The notes beneath the pieces were generated by a model. That model saw nothing but the letters and a program-made list of their open reading frames with translations. It searched no databases and had not been told where the DNA came from. DNA of 64,000 bases from Paenibacillus kobensis NBRC 15729 (GTDB taxonomy: Bacteria; Bacillota; Bacilli; Paenibacillales; Paenibacillaceae): the NCBI RefSeq assembly GCF_004000825.1, contig NZ_BILZ01000007.1, positions 62,001 through 126,000 on the forward strand. The letters are read 5' to 3'. The position numbers and the translations under genes are program-made. Shown piece after piece: positions 51,234 through 59,980 of the stretch (position 1 is its first letter; each line of letters opens with the position of its first letter).

Positions 51234-52541
51234 ATGGCATTGAAGTGGAAGCGTTCTCTAGCAGTTCTGATGACTGTCGCACTATCCATTACGCTGGCGG
51301 CATGCGGCGGCTCGAAAGATAAAGAAAGCGATACGGCGTCTACAAACAACAATACGAGCAGCGACGGCAAAGTGAAGCTGCGCATTATGTGGTGGGGCTC
51401 CCAGCCTCGTCATGAAGCTACATTGAAAGCGTTAGAGCTATATACGAAAAACAATCCTAACGTAACGTTCGAACCGGAATACTCCGGCATGGACGGCTAC
51501 CTCGACAAGCTGTCGACGCAAGCGGCAGCGAAAAACGCGCCGGACATCTATCAGCTCGATCCGGGCTGGGTATCCGATTGGCAAAAACGCGGCCAGCTCG
51601 CGGAGCTGTCGGGCGTTGACGTAAGCAAAGTCGATCCGAAAGTATTGACGATCGGCCGCTTCGACGACAAGCAATATGCAGTACCGCTCGGTTCCGTAGC
51701 ATACGGCATGATCTATGACAAAGCAGCGCTTGAGAAATCGGGCGGTGCGGCTCCGCAGAACGGCTGGAAGTGGGACGACTTCTTCGCGCTGGCTGACTCG
51801 ATGAAAGGCAAGCTGCCGCAAGGCCAATACTTCACGAAAGACTACGCGGGCGACTACTTCGCTTACAGCGCTTACCAATACGCTGCAGGTAAAGGCACGA
51901 TCGTAACGGATGACGGCAAGTTCAACATCGACCATGACACGTACATCGCTTGGACGACGAAGTTCGAACAGCTGCGCAAGGACGGCCTTGTGCCGCCGGC
52001 TGACCTGAACGCATCGGACAAAGAATTCGATCCGACGGCTGACCTTATGGTATCGGGCAAAATCCTGTTCCGTCTGTCGTTCTCGAATAACTATGCTTCG
52101 TGGGACAGCTTGAAACCAGGCGCATATGCACTCGTTACGATGCCGCGCGCTGCAGAAGCAGGCGGCTGGCTGAAGCCTTCGATGTTCTTCGGCATCTCGC
52201 CTAACTCCAAGAACGCCGAAGAAGCGCAAAAATTCGTAAACTGGTTCCTCAACGATCCGGAAGCAGCTAAAATTCTTGGTACGCAGCGCGGTATGCCAGT
52301 CAACTCGGAAATCGGCGCTTCGATCGAGAGCACGCTCTCGCCGGCGGACAAAGTCGGTCTGGAGCTGTTGAACGCAACGCTTCCTGACGGCCAAACGTTC
52401 ACGACGGGAGCACCTGGCTGGACGAACTTTATCGACAAAGACTTCGCACTCGTTCGCGACGAACTGAGCTTCGGCCGCACGACGCCGGAAGAAGCGTTCA
52501 ACAAGCTGAAATCGGCTGCTGAAGAGTACGAAAACCAATAA
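51234..52541 (+). CDS. Sugar-binding lipoprotein of ABC importer
   Basis: A 435-residue lipoprotein: signal peptide with lipobox ITLAAC, low-complexity linker, and a CUT1-type binding fold (LRIMWWGSQPRHEATLKALELYTKNNPNVTFEPEYSGMDGYLDKLSTQAAAKNAPDIYQLDPGW...; WFLNDPEAAKILGTQRGMPVN). ATG 51234 follows GGGGGAAC. A probable cre site and separate terminators suggest its own promoter and high expression, as is common for receptors. Its partner permeases are at 47476-49292. The codon use (GCG/ACG-rich with few rare codons) fits strong expression. Confidence 0.92.
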   Translation: MALKWKRSLAVLMTVALSITLAACGGSKDKESDTASTNNNTSSDGKVKLRIMWWGSQPRHEATLKALELYTKNNPNVTFEPEYSGMDGYLDKLSTQAAAKNAPDIYQLDPGWVSDWQKRGQLAELSGVDVSKVDPKVLTIGRFDDKQYAVPLGSVAYGMIYDKAALEKSGGAAPQNGWKWDDFFALADSMKGKLPQGQYFTKDYAGDYFAYSAYQYAAGKGTIVTDDGKFNIDHDTYIAWTTKFEQLRKDGLVPPADLNASDKEFDPTADLMVSGKILFRLSFSNNYASWDSLKPGAYALVTMPRAAEAGGWLKPSMFFGISPNSKNAEEAQKFVNWFLNDPEAAKILGTQRGMPVNSEIGASIESTLSPADKVGLELLNATLPDGQTFTTGAPGWTNFIDKDFALVRDELSFGRTTPEEAFNKLKSAAEEYENQ

Positions 52542-52561
52542 CATATAATCCGCATAAGCGG

Positions 52562-52596
52562 GCAAGAGGAAGGCGCATCATGCGCCTTCCTCTTGC
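52562..52596 (+). terminator. Perfect terminator hairpin after the lipoprotein gene
   Basis: GCAAGAGGAAGGCGC-atcat-GCGCCTTCCTCTTGC, a 15-bp perfect stem, 20 bp after the stop. Confidence 0.9.
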
Positions 52597-52603
52597 AACA
52601 ATG

Positions 52604-52645
52604 CCTCCGGAAAACACAGTCTGCCATAACCGTGTTTTCCGGAGG
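52604..52645. terminator. Second hairpin in tandem
   Basis: CCTCCGGAAAACAC pairs perfectly with GTGTTTTCCGGAGG over a 14-base loop and is followed by TTTGTTG. It makes a double stop before the regulator gene. Confidence 0.8.
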
Positions 52646-52736
52646 TTTGTTGCGTGATTAAGGCAAGGTTAACCGATCGGCAGCATCAGCCTGGAGTCCC
52701 GCGGCAATCGAACATTTAGAGAGGAGAACGACAACA

Positions 52737-54359
52737 ATGTGGAAAATCGTAATTATCGATGACGACCGGCAAGTGCTTCAAGGGATGAAGCAGGCGATTC
52801 CGTGGGACGAATTGAACGCAGAATGGGCCGGCGAAGCGATGAATGGCGCGGACGGCCTGGAAGTGATCCATAACGTTCAGCCGGATATCGTTATGACGGA
52901 CATTTATATGCCGGTGATGAACGGGCTTGATATGATCGAACGGCTGAGGGAAGAGAAGTTCGGCGGTAAAATCATTATTCTAAGCGGCTACTCGGATTTC
53001 GAATATGCGCGGCAAGCACTTCGGCTGGAGGTTGCCGACTATCTGTCCAAGCCGGTCAGCCTCAGCACGCTCAAGGAGGTGCTCGGAAGGTCGCTCGGAC
53101 AGCTCGCGCAGGAGGAAGAAAGCCGGGTCCGGCAAGATGAGCTGGAGCGCAAGCTGATGACTTATGAGCCGTTCATTGAGAAAGAATGGGTGAAGACGGC
53201 CGTATCGGGCGCGCTCGATCATACCTTCCGGTCCGACGAGCTGCTGCCGGAAGATTGCCGGTATTGGCGCAGCTGCCGGCATGCGGTGATCGGCATCGAA
53301 GTAGTCCGCGACGTGCGCGCCAGCCAGCTGTCCATACCGGATTGGAATTTATTCCGGTTCGCAATCGGCAATATCGTCACCGAGATCGCTGCCGGGCAAG
53401 CGGAGGCGTACGAATATACGGAGCTGGCAGGCACTCGTTCCGCGCTCGTCTTGCATCCGCCGAAGGAGCAGTCGGAGCGCGAGACGGCAGAGAAGCTCGA
53501 AGAGCTCGGGAAACAGCTGATCGACAGCATGCGGAATTATTTGAAGCTGACGATCCGGGTTGGAATCGGTACGGTCAAATCCGATTGGCGGGACATTCCG
53601 GATTCGACGGAGGAAGCGTTCCGGGCGATCGAGCTGAAGCGCCAGCCGGCTGCCGGCGGTTACGAAGTGTACACCGGAATCTTGGGAACGGCACCTGAGG
53701 AAGGCGCCTCTGCGGCGATGCGTCCGGTGAAGTTTTATTCCGAGGTGGCAGGAGCGATCAAAACGTCGCAGCAGTCGCTTGCGAACGACATTGTGGATGA
53801 GTATATATGCAGACTGGAGCATGAGCAGGATGTGACGCCGGATTATTTGCAGCGGACGGCAAGCGAGCTATGGGGCATCATCGCGTATAGTCTGTACGAT
53901 GTCGGCATGGTGCTGGACGATTTGTTCCCGGACGTGCAACTGCCGGAGGAGCTGGCTGTTCTGACGCGTCCCGCACATATGGGCGAATGGCTGAAGAGCA
54001 AGATCGCCGTCATCTGCTCAAGCCGGGAATGGCGCGGGAACAGCAAGCACCGCCAGGCGGTTGATTTTATGATCCAGTACATTCATGAGCATTACGTGGA
54101 AGATATGACGCTTGCGGATCTCGCGGACAAAGTGTTCATTTCTCGCAACTATTTATCGATTATTTTCAAGAACATGACGGGTGAAACGTTCAATAACTAT
54201 CTGACTCGAGTCCGCATTGAGAAGGCGAAGGAGCTGCTGATGGAGCGGAAAATGCTCGTCTACGAGGTCGCGGAGCAGGTGGGCTATAAGAACGTTCCGT
54301 ATTTCAGCACATTGTTCAAGAAGTTTACCGGCATGAACCCGACGGAGCTGGCGAAATAA
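52737..54359 (+). CDS. YesN-type response regulator with AraC DNA-binding domain
   Basis: A 540-residue regulator. The N-terminal receiver has DDD (8-10), the phosphoacceptor D55 in PDIVMTDIYMP and Lys in YLSKPVSLSTL. A long helical middle joins it to a C-terminal AraC domain with two HTHs (MTLADLADKVFISRNYLSIIFKNMTGETF and LVYEVAEQVGYKNVPYFSTLFKKFTGMNPTEL). It is the cognate partner of the kinase at 49363 and should activate the permease and lipoprotein genes. AGAGAGGAG precedes the ATG. Confidence 0.93.
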   Translation: MWKIVIIDDDRQVLQGMKQAIPWDELNAEWAGEAMNGADGLEVIHNVQPDIVMTDIYMPVMNGLDMIERLREEKFGGKIIILSGYSDFEYARQALRLEVADYLSKPVSLSTLKEVLGRSLGQLAQEEESRVRQDELERKLMTYEPFIEKEWVKTAVSGALDHTFRSDELLPEDCRYWRSCRHAVIGIEVVRDVRASQLSIPDWNLFRFAIGNIVTEIAAGQAEAYEYTELAGTRSALVLHPPKEQSERETAEKLEELGKQLIDSMRNYLKLTIRVGIGTVKSDWRDIPDSTEEAFRAIELKRQPAAGGYEVYTGILGTAPEEGASAAMRPVKFYSEVAGAIKTSQQSLANDIVDEYICRLEHEQDVTPDYLQRTASELWGIIAYSLYDVGMVLDDLFPDVQLPEELAVLTRPAHMGEWLKSKIAVICSSREWRGNSKHRQAVDFMIQYIHEHYVEDMTLADLADKVFISRNYLSIIFKNMTGETFNNYLTRVRIEKAKELLMERKMLVYEVAEQVGYKNVPYFSTLFKKFTGMNPTELAK

Positions 54360-54416
54360 TCGTTCCGGCCAGTCGAGCTTGCTGGCGATTGAGCGCTTGG
54401 GGATTTGATTCGTGCC

Positions 54417-55346
54417 TTATGAATTAGAGCGGAGCATCCAGCAATGGATGTTCCGGTATTCGGCGGGCGTTAGGCCGGTATGCTTGCGGAAACTTCTTAT
54501 AAAATTGGACGTATCGTTCGCGCCGATCCGATCCATCACATCATGGATAGGCAGCAGCGTATTATGGAGCATGGAACAAGCCATTTGGATACGGAATTTG
54601 TTCAAGTAGGCAATCACGGAGCAGCCGAATTGCTCATTGAATTTGCGGTTGAGCGTCGTCCGGTTCGTATTGAACTGTCTTGCAAGCTCGTCTAATGTCA
54701 GCCGCTCCCGGTAATTCGCATGCAAATAACGAATGACCGGCTCGAGCGAATCTGCCTGTTCGCGGTGCGACGGAATGATTATCGCTTCGGTCACCTGCTT
54801 GCCGTGTATACGGCGAATGAAGTATAGGAGCTCCAGCAACGAGGAGCGGCTGCGGCACGGCCAGCCGGCATCCGGCTGCCGTTCCAGCTGATCGCCGATT
54901 TCGCGCATGAGCGACGCCGCATGCGGCACGAATGCCGGATCAAGCCGGATCTCGCCATAGTAGCCGTCTGTCAGCCGGTCGAAGAAAGGGTTCAAGCACC
55001 ATATATCTTGTGAATCGGTAACGGAGTAATTGTCCGGTACGGGCTCATGTATACAGTAGTTGAAACGCTCGTTGACTGCCGAAGGATGGAACCGGACCGA
55101 TAGAATCGAGACCGAGTCCTCGCAATCGATATGGAAGGTTTCTTGTTCATTAAGGCACCACAATGACGGAGTAATGAGCGGATAGCGGCGCTCTCCGATT
55201 CGGATGATCCCCGTTCCTCTGCCGATCAGCTTGATTCGGTAGCAGGCTGATTCGTCGGCTTCTTGGGCTGCAGGCAGTTCTTCTACTTCTATTGGCATAA
55301 CAAAGTCAGGATAATATCCGCTGAAGTCCCGCGTTGCGGCTTTCAT
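54417..55346 (-). CDS. AraC-family transcriptional regulator
   Basis: A 309-residue regulator with an N-terminal cupin-like sensor (IKLIGRGTGIIRIGERRYPLITPSLWCLNEQETFHID) and a C-terminal double HTH (LTLDELARQFNTNRTTLNRKFNEQFGCSVIAYLNKFRIQMACSML; IHDVMDRIGANDTSNFIRSFRKHTGLTPAEYR). GAGGAG lies 9 nt before the ATG. It converges on the YesN gene and has no obvious cotranscribed target; the gene next to it upstream on the same strand is the DUF3817 gene. The ligand is unknown, probably a sugar. Confidence 0.88.
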   Translation of the reverse strand: MKAATRDFSGYYPDFVMPIEVEELPAAQEADESACYRIKLIGRGTGIIRIGERRYPLITPSLWCLNEQETFHIDCEDSVSILSVRFHPSAVNERFNYCIHEPVPDNYSVTDSQDIWCLNPFFDRLTDGYYGEIRLDPAFVPHAASLMREIGDQLERQPDAGWPCRSRSSLLELLYFIRRIHGKQVTEAIIIPSHREQADSLEPVIRYLHANYRERLTLDELARQFNTNRTTLNRKFNEQFGCSVIAYLNKFRIQMACSMLHNTLLPIHDVMDRIGANDTSNFIRSFRKHTGLTPAEYRNIHCWMLRSNS

Positions 55347-55481
55347 TCATCAAGCTCCTCTCCCTCGAAGGTTAAGGCGGTTTGCCTTTATGCAAATTAT
55401 ACCAGAAAATAGAGCCGGCATAGGCTGCAGGTTCTCAGGAGCGGAGCAACTTCGCGTCCGGCGGTGACCGTAACAACAAAC

Positions 55482-55517
55482 AGGCGGATCCTTTGCTCTA
55501 TGGCCAAGGATCCGCCT
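55482..55517 (-). terminator. Intrinsic terminator of the DUF3817 gene
   Basis: AGGCGGATCCTT / AAGGATCCGCCT perfect 12-bp stem, with GTTTGTTGTT on the minus-strand 3' side. Confidence 0.85.
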
Positions 55518-55540
55518 CTACGCGCTCCGATATATGCCGT

Positions 55541-55828
55541 TTAGCCTCTCTGAATACGGCGGTCGAAGATGAAAGGCCCGAACGGCAAGAACGCGCCGAT
55601 GATGCCGCCTGCGACCCGAAGCCATTTCCATCTGTACATGAAGGCAAGTACAAGCACGGCAATGATATAGGCTGCGAAGAAAAAGCCATGAATAATACCC
55701 GTTACCGTTACCATCTCTGGTTTATCCGCTGCATATTTCATCGGCATTGCAACGCAAAGCAGGAATAAGAAGGAGAGGCCCTCCAGATAGCTGATGATTC
55801 GAAAATACTTATAAAGCGTCGGATTCAT
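55541..55828 (-). CDS. DUF3817 membrane protein
   Basis: A 95-residue integral membrane protein with three hydrophobic helices (YLEGLSFLFLLCVAMPMKY, GIIHGFFFAAYIIAVLVLAFMY, VAGGIIGAFLPFGPFIFDRRI). The pattern R-x-x-x-x-x-EG-S near the N-terminus, GxxHG in the middle and PFGPF.FDRR at the end is that of DUF3817 proteins, often annotated as YdzA-like or membrane-anchored. ATG 55828 is preferred over 55837 because AAGGGGGAA directly abuts the first ATG. Function unknown. Confidence 0.82.
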   Translation of the reverse strand: MNPTLYKYFRIISYLEGLSFLFLLCVAMPMKYAADKPEMVTVTGIIHGFFFAAYIIAVLVLAFMYRWKWLRVAGGIIGAFLPFGPFIFDRRIQRG

Positions 55829-56125
55829 TTCTTGCATTTCCCCCTTCCCAATAAGCCTATTTCTTTATTACGGCTGCATGAAGTTTATATTTATTTTACA
55901 ACATGATCAATCGGTGCGGGCACCATAGAAATGACATTAATGTTAATCGGAGCACCGTGACGCTAAGGCGCTGAGGATCCGGATTTTACAACAATCGCCA
56001 AATCGCATAGGAATCGCCTATAATCGTGAATGGCTCCGGCACTCTGATACTGGTATCTTGAACATAAATAAGCAAATTACGGTCGATAGCTGGCCGATTA
56101 AAACAGCTAGCGGGAGGAAACCGAG

Positions 56126-56956
56126 ATGATGAAGGACCGATTGTCGATAAGCAGTTGGAGCGTAAACCGGCTGCTGGGCTTGAGCAAGTGGACGGTATGG
56201 GACGAGGCGGCATCCAGACAGGCGGTACATGTTGAGGATGGAGAGGCATCCGTCACGTTATTGGAGCTTCCGAGAGTGGCAGCGGAGCGGGGATTCCGTT
56301 ATTTAGAGCTGTGCCATTTCCATTTTCCTACGGTGGACGAGTCTTATCTTGCACAGCTTCGAGAGGAATTCGAGTCGGCAGGTATTTCGTTTCATACGCT
56401 GTTGATTGACTACGGAGATATTTCTTCACCTGATCCGGTTCGGCGTTCGTCTGACGAAGCTTTCATTCAAGGCTGGATCGATGTCGCTGCCCGTGTAGGC
56501 GCATCTGCAGTCAGGGTCGTTGCGGGCGAGCAGCAAGAGGGCGATGCCGAAGCGATCGCGCGCAGCGCGGCATCGCTGCAGCGGCTCCACCGTTACGGAC
56601 AGGAGAATGGCGGAGTGAAGGTCGTGACGGAGAACTTCCGCGAGCTGACCGCGACGCTGGCAAGCTGGAAATCTGTTATGGAAGCGGCGGGGAGCCGGAT
56701 TCAGACAGTCGTTGATTTCGGCAACATGATTCCGGAGGAGACGGCAGCGGCTATCGCCTTCGGCGCTCCGAACGCCCATACGATTCATGCCAAGCCGGTA
56801 TATCTGGAGGACGGTTCCATCGATGAGCAGGAGCTGCGGCGCAATATGTCGATCGCTTTGGAGCATGGCTGCGAGGCGCCGGTATCGGTCATCTTCGATC
56901 ATGAAGGCGACGTATGGGAAGGCATCGAACGGATCGCGAAAATTATTGTGTCGTAG
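56126..56956 (+). CDS. Sugar phosphate isomerase/epimerase family (xylose-isomerase-like TIM barrel)
   Basis: A 276-residue TIM-barrel protein. Features are RLSISSWSVNRLLG, ERGFRYLELCHFHFP, SFHTLLIDYGDIS, ARVGASAVRVVAGEQQEGD, GGVKVVTENFRELT (Glu metal ligand), TVVDFGNM and NAHTIHAKPVYL (His ligand). This metal-site order is that of the AP_endonuc_2/IolE-like group. GGGAGG precedes the ATG by 8 nt. An MFS gene follows 137 bp on. Substrate unknown. Confidence 0.82.
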   Translation: MMKDRLSISSWSVNRLLGLSKWTVWDEAASRQAVHVEDGEASVTLLELPRVAAERGFRYLELCHFHFPTVDESYLAQLREEFESAGISFHTLLIDYGDISSPDPVRRSSDEAFIQGWIDVAARVGASAVRVVAGEQQEGDAEAIARSAASLQRLHRYGQENGGVKVVTENFRELTATLASWKSVMEAAGSRIQTVVDFGNMIPEETAAAIAFGAPNAHTIHAKPVYLEDGSIDEQELRRNMSIALEHGCEAPVSVIFDHEGDVWEGIERIAKIIVS

Positions 56957-57093
56957 CACAACAGCATAGAGCTTGCTAATTCTACTGTCATTCGGACGGT
57001 TTCCACCTTTTGTTCGTCGCAGGGAAAGGCCGGCGCTTGGTACAATAGACAGACCGCGCAGGCGACTTTCTACGAAATATAGGTGAAACGATC

Positions 57094-58398
57094 ATGTTCC
57101 GTATACAACGGCAGACTTGGCGAAATAAGCTGTCCGCCTTAAGCGCACTCCCTCGGGATGCGCTGTTTTTTCTTGCTGCAAGCTTCGTCAATTCCGCAGG
57201 AATGGCCATTATGTGGCCGCTCACGACGTTCTACGTTCATAATGTACTCGGCCAATCTTACGGCGACGCGGGGCTGGTTGTGTTCTTCCAATCGCTGCTG
57301 AGCACGGTTGGTCAGCTCACGGGCGGCCAGCTGTATTACCGGCTTGGTCCGGCCCGGATTATCGCCGGCTCGTTCACGCTAGCGGCCGTTATTCTGCTGT
57401 TGATCGCCGCAACCGATAACTGGCCGCTCTATGTGCTGTTGCTTAGTCTGTTCGGCTTCGTGAACGGCGCCGCATCGCCCGCGATGAGCGCGTATGTCGG
57501 CTTCCGCTGGAAGGAGCACCGCCGTTCGCTGTACAACATCATGTATGTCTGCAACAACGTCGGCATCTCGATCGGTGCGGCGGTCGGCGGACTGATCGCA
57601 GCGGTATCATTCTCGTTGACATACGCGATGACAGGCGTGACGACGCTCGTGTTCGCCATCTTTCTCTTCGTATTCATGAAGGGAGGCGTACCGACTCCGA
57701 CTTCTGCTTCGATCGTTAGGGATTCGGACGAACGCCGTCCGAATGCGGCTCCGGAAGCGGCGAGGATGGCCAGCCGAGGCGAATTGCTCCGCAATGTCAA
57801 TCTGTACTTGTATATTTCGATTGGCTCGCTGCTGTACTGGATTGCATTCCAGCAGTGGTCGACAGGTGTTGCGCCTTATATGGAAGAGAATGGCCTCGGC
57901 ATGGACAAGTACAGTCTGCTATGGACGGTCAACGGACTGACCATTCTGCTCGGCCAGCCGCTCGCGGGATGGATCAGACGGCGCTCGGCAGGCATGATCA
58001 GCAGACAAATGCTGATTAGCTGCATGTTCACCGTGTTTGCTTTCGTATTCATTCTTGTGCTGCATGACCATTACCTATATCTCGTTATCGGCATGATCGT
58101 GGCGACAATCGGAGAAATGCTGCTGCTGCCCGTCATTCCGATGTTCTTCTCGGAGCGCTCGGGGGTCAATGCGCCGTTCTATATGGGGCTCTCTGGCGGC
58201 TTCGGCAACGTCGGACGGATGCTTGGTCCGCTCATGTTCGGCCACATCTTCGATTGGCAGGGCGTCAATGCGGTCTTCATGCTCGGCACTTTCATATCCG
58301 TCGCAACGCAGATCCTGTTCTATGTTAACCATATGGCGAACCGGGAGCAGGAAAATTATTCAGAATCCGCTGCTGCGTCTATGCCGCAATCCGGTTGA
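57094..58398 (+). CDS. MFS transporter, 12-helix
   Basis: A 434-residue major facilitator with two six-helix halves separated by a long cytosolic loop (around TSASIVRDSDERRPNAAPEAARMASRGELL). The N-half motif is SYGDAGLVVFFQSLLSTVGQLTGGQLYYRLGPARIIAG, the MFS motif A region. It resembles DHA1-type drug or metabolite exporters of Bacillales; the substrate cannot be read. ATG 57094 has a weak GGTGAAACG site. It converges on the DUF457 gene with only 13 bp between stops. Confidence 0.87.
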   Translation: MFRIQRQTWRNKLSALSALPRDALFFLAASFVNSAGMAIMWPLTTFYVHNVLGQSYGDAGLVVFFQSLLSTVGQLTGGQLYYRLGPARIIAGSFTLAAVILLLIAATDNWPLYVLLLSLFGFVNGAASPAMSAYVGFRWKEHRRSLYNIMYVCNNVGISIGAAVGGLIAAVSFSLTYAMTGVTTLVFAIFLFVFMKGGVPTPTSASIVRDSDERRPNAAPEAARMASRGELLRNVNLYLYISIGSLLYWIAFQQWSTGVAPYMEENGLGMDKYSLLWTVNGLTILLGQPLAGWIRRRSAGMISRQMLISCMFTVFAFVFILVLHDHYLYLVIGMIVATIGEMLLLPVIPMFFSERSGVNAPFYMGLSGGFGNVGRMLGPLMFGHIFDWQGVNAVFMLGTFISVATQILFYVNHMANREQENYSESAAASMPQSG

Positions 58399-58411
58399 AC
58401 GCTGGTGAACG

Positions 58412-58981
58412 TTACACGCCCAGCCAATCGGAGGCGAGAGCCGCAATCAGGCAGACACCCATCGCGAGGGTGCTCCAACCGGCCCGTGCGGCGGTTCCGT
58501 TAACGGAGGAACGCCGGAATGCGGAGCGGCCATAGAGGATGAGCCCGGCCAGGATGAGTAGAATCTCCGCCGCAAGACTGGCATAAGGCGATTGCCACAG
58601 ACCGAAGCCCATGAGCGGAAGTCCGTCGAGATGGCCTGGAAGCAGGGGCATATCCGCACGGTGTACGAGAAGGTCGAGAAGCCAATGGCTGAACGTCATG
58701 CCGAAGATGAGCCAGCCGCCGCTAGTGCCCCATCGGCGTTTGGCGAAGGCGGCTGCTGCGAATGCAAGCAGCAAAGCGCCGATAAGAGAATGCGTGTAGT
58801 CGGCATGGATGACTCCTTCTCCGTATCCGCTGCCTTCAGACGAATCGATCCGTTCGACGCCGCCTAGAAGCAGCGGAACAAAGAGGATATCAAGCAGCTG
58901 CGTACTGACCATAAGCGCCCATAACGGCGCTTTTTTTGTTGCCGCTGCGGCGGCAGCGAGCCCGAAGTGTCCAGCGAACAT
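58412..58981 (-). CDS. Metal-dependent hydrolase-like membrane protein (YdjM/DUF457 family)
   Basis: A 189-residue membrane protein with four to five helices. It has the family's His/Asp pattern: MFAGHFGLAAAAA, QLLDILFVPLL, YTHSLIGALLLAFAAAAFA and MTFSHWLLDLLVHRADMPLLPG, matching the LexA-regulated YdjM/YfhO-type DUF457 group. ATG 58981 lies 10 nt after AAGGAG; GTG 58990 is only 1 nt from it and is rejected. It begins directly after the stop of a 30-residue membrane peptide gene, so translation is coupled. The operon's promoter carries two palindromes. Confidence 0.8.
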   Translation of the reverse strand: MFAGHFGLAAAAAATKKAPLWALMVSTQLLDILFVPLLLGGVERIDSSEGSGYGEGVIHADYTHSLIGALLLAFAAAAFAKRRWGTSGGWLIFGMTFSHWLLDLLVHRADMPLLPGHLDGLPLMGFGLWQSPYASLAAEILLILAGLILYGRSAFRRSSVNGTAARAGWSTLAMGVCLIAALASDWLGV

Positions 58982-58982
58982 A

Positions 58983-59075
58983 TTAGGCACGCTCCTTCCG
59001 TGACGGGGAATCGATACGGCGGTCGAGCCATCCGCAGACGGCGGCGAAGAGCAGGATGAACACGATAAAACTCAT
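58983..59075 (-). CDS. 30-residue membrane peptide, first gene of the DUF457 operon
   Basis: A small ORF with an excellent GGAGGAGG site 7-8 nt before the ATG. It encodes MSFIVFILLFAAVCGWLDRR, one membrane helix, followed by a basic tail ending SRKERA. Its TAA is separated by one base from the DUF457 ATG, a classic translational coupling. It is too short for length-filtered gene calls. It may be a membrane micropeptide partner or a leader coupling translation. I know no family for it. Confidence 0.7.
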   Translation of the reverse strand: MSFIVFILLFAAVCGWLDRRIDSPSRKERA

Positions 59076-59095
59076 AAATAACGCCTCCTCCAGAA

Positions 59096-59145
59096 AAACT
59101 AATATCATTAGTTTCAGGATATGCTAATGGTATTAGTTTTGTCAA
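59096..59145 (-). promoter_or_regulatory. Promoter with twin palindromic operators
   Basis: On the minus strand TTGACA (59140-59145) and TATCCT (59116-59121) have an 18-bp spacer. CTAAT-N3-ATTAG lies between the hexamers (59124-59136). A longer AAACTAATATCATTAGTTT (59096-59114) covers the expected start. Centres are 25 bp apart, consistent with two repressor dimers. Confidence 0.8.
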
Positions 59146-59173
59146 TCCGTTTTGGAGCTGCGAATAAAAAAAA

Positions 59174-59209
59174 CGAATGGAATGCGCATGATCCATGCGT
59201 CTCCCATTC
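59174..59209 (-). terminator. Intrinsic terminator of the ArsR/DUF2087 regulator gene
   Basis: GAATGGgagacGCAT / ATGCgcattCCATTC stem with a long T run on the minus strand (A run at 59166-59173). Confidence 0.8.
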
Positions 59210-59251
59210 AGTTGATCGATATGGTCGTTGCTATGTTGCACTTGCCCGGTC

Positions 59252-59857
59252 TTACGCCAAGGACTCCCATCGTGCCCACAACTCCTCCGGATTCAGCTCG
59301 TAGCGCTCCTGCTCCCGGAACATGAATTGGTGCATAATAAATTCCCGCCGGATGGTTGCGAAGTCGTCGTGGTATTGCTTAATAAATTCGTTGATTTCTT
59401 TCTCCGTGTACGTACGGCCTTTCTCCAGCCCGGAAACGATATGCTCCAGCACGATCAGCTTCTTCTTCAATTGAGAAGGGATATGCTTCAGCTTGCCTTC
59501 CTTGGTCATAAAATTGCGAATGACTGAATCCCGGATCTTCGTCTGTTCCGCATCCATAGCGTTCAATTCTCCTCTCGCGTTCGCGCCTCTGTAGATGAAG
59601 TCGGCTGTAGCAGCCGCACTGTTCTTCAAGAAATAGTGGTTCAGTGAAAAATAGATCGTGTTCTTCTCCCGGCGTTCGTTAATTAAGCTCGCTTCTCTTA
59701 GCTTGGCGGCATGATGCGTGACAGTTGCCGGCGTGACGCCGAGCTTCTCCGCGAGCTCCAGTCCGTTGCGTTCTCCGTCTGCCAACAGCACGAGCATACG
59801 AAGCCTGGTCGTATCGGCCAGCGCTTTGTGGTAGCTGACGACTTTATCGAGCTGCAT
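59252..59857 (-). CDS. ArsR-family regulator with C-terminal DUF2087 domain
   Basis: A 201-residue regulator. The winged helix is KALADTTRLRMLVLLADGERNGLELAEKLGVTPATVTHHAAKLREASLINERREKNTIYFSLN. The C-terminal DUF2087 domain is KEGKLKHIPSQLKKKLIVLEHIVSGLEKGRTYTEKEINEFIKQYHDDFATIRREFIMHQFMFREQ, which is common in ArsR and GNAT-linked regulators. There are no metal-binding Cys pairs. AGAGGTG lies 8 nt before the ATG. Its own promoter region has ATCTAATTAGAT (59893-59904), half-related to the CTAAT/ATTAG operators of the downstream operon, so it may regulate both; this is inference. Confidence 0.88.
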   Translation of the reverse strand: MQLDKVVSYHKALADTTRLRMLVLLADGERNGLELAEKLGVTPATVTHHAAKLREASLINERREKNTIYFSLNHYFLKNSAAATADFIYRGANARGELNAMDAEQTKIRDSVIRNFMTKEGKLKHIPSQLKKKLIVLEHIVSGLEKGRTYTEKEINEFIKQYHDDFATIRREFIMHQFMFREQERYELNPEELWARWESLA

Positions 59858-59980
59858 CCTCGTTCACCTCTTTACAAAGATTTAATAACTATCTAATTAG
59901 ATGTTTGTTAAAACGAATAATATACGAACCCCCGAACGTTGTCAACATCCGGGGGATTGGGGACCGTGTACAAGGCTCGA

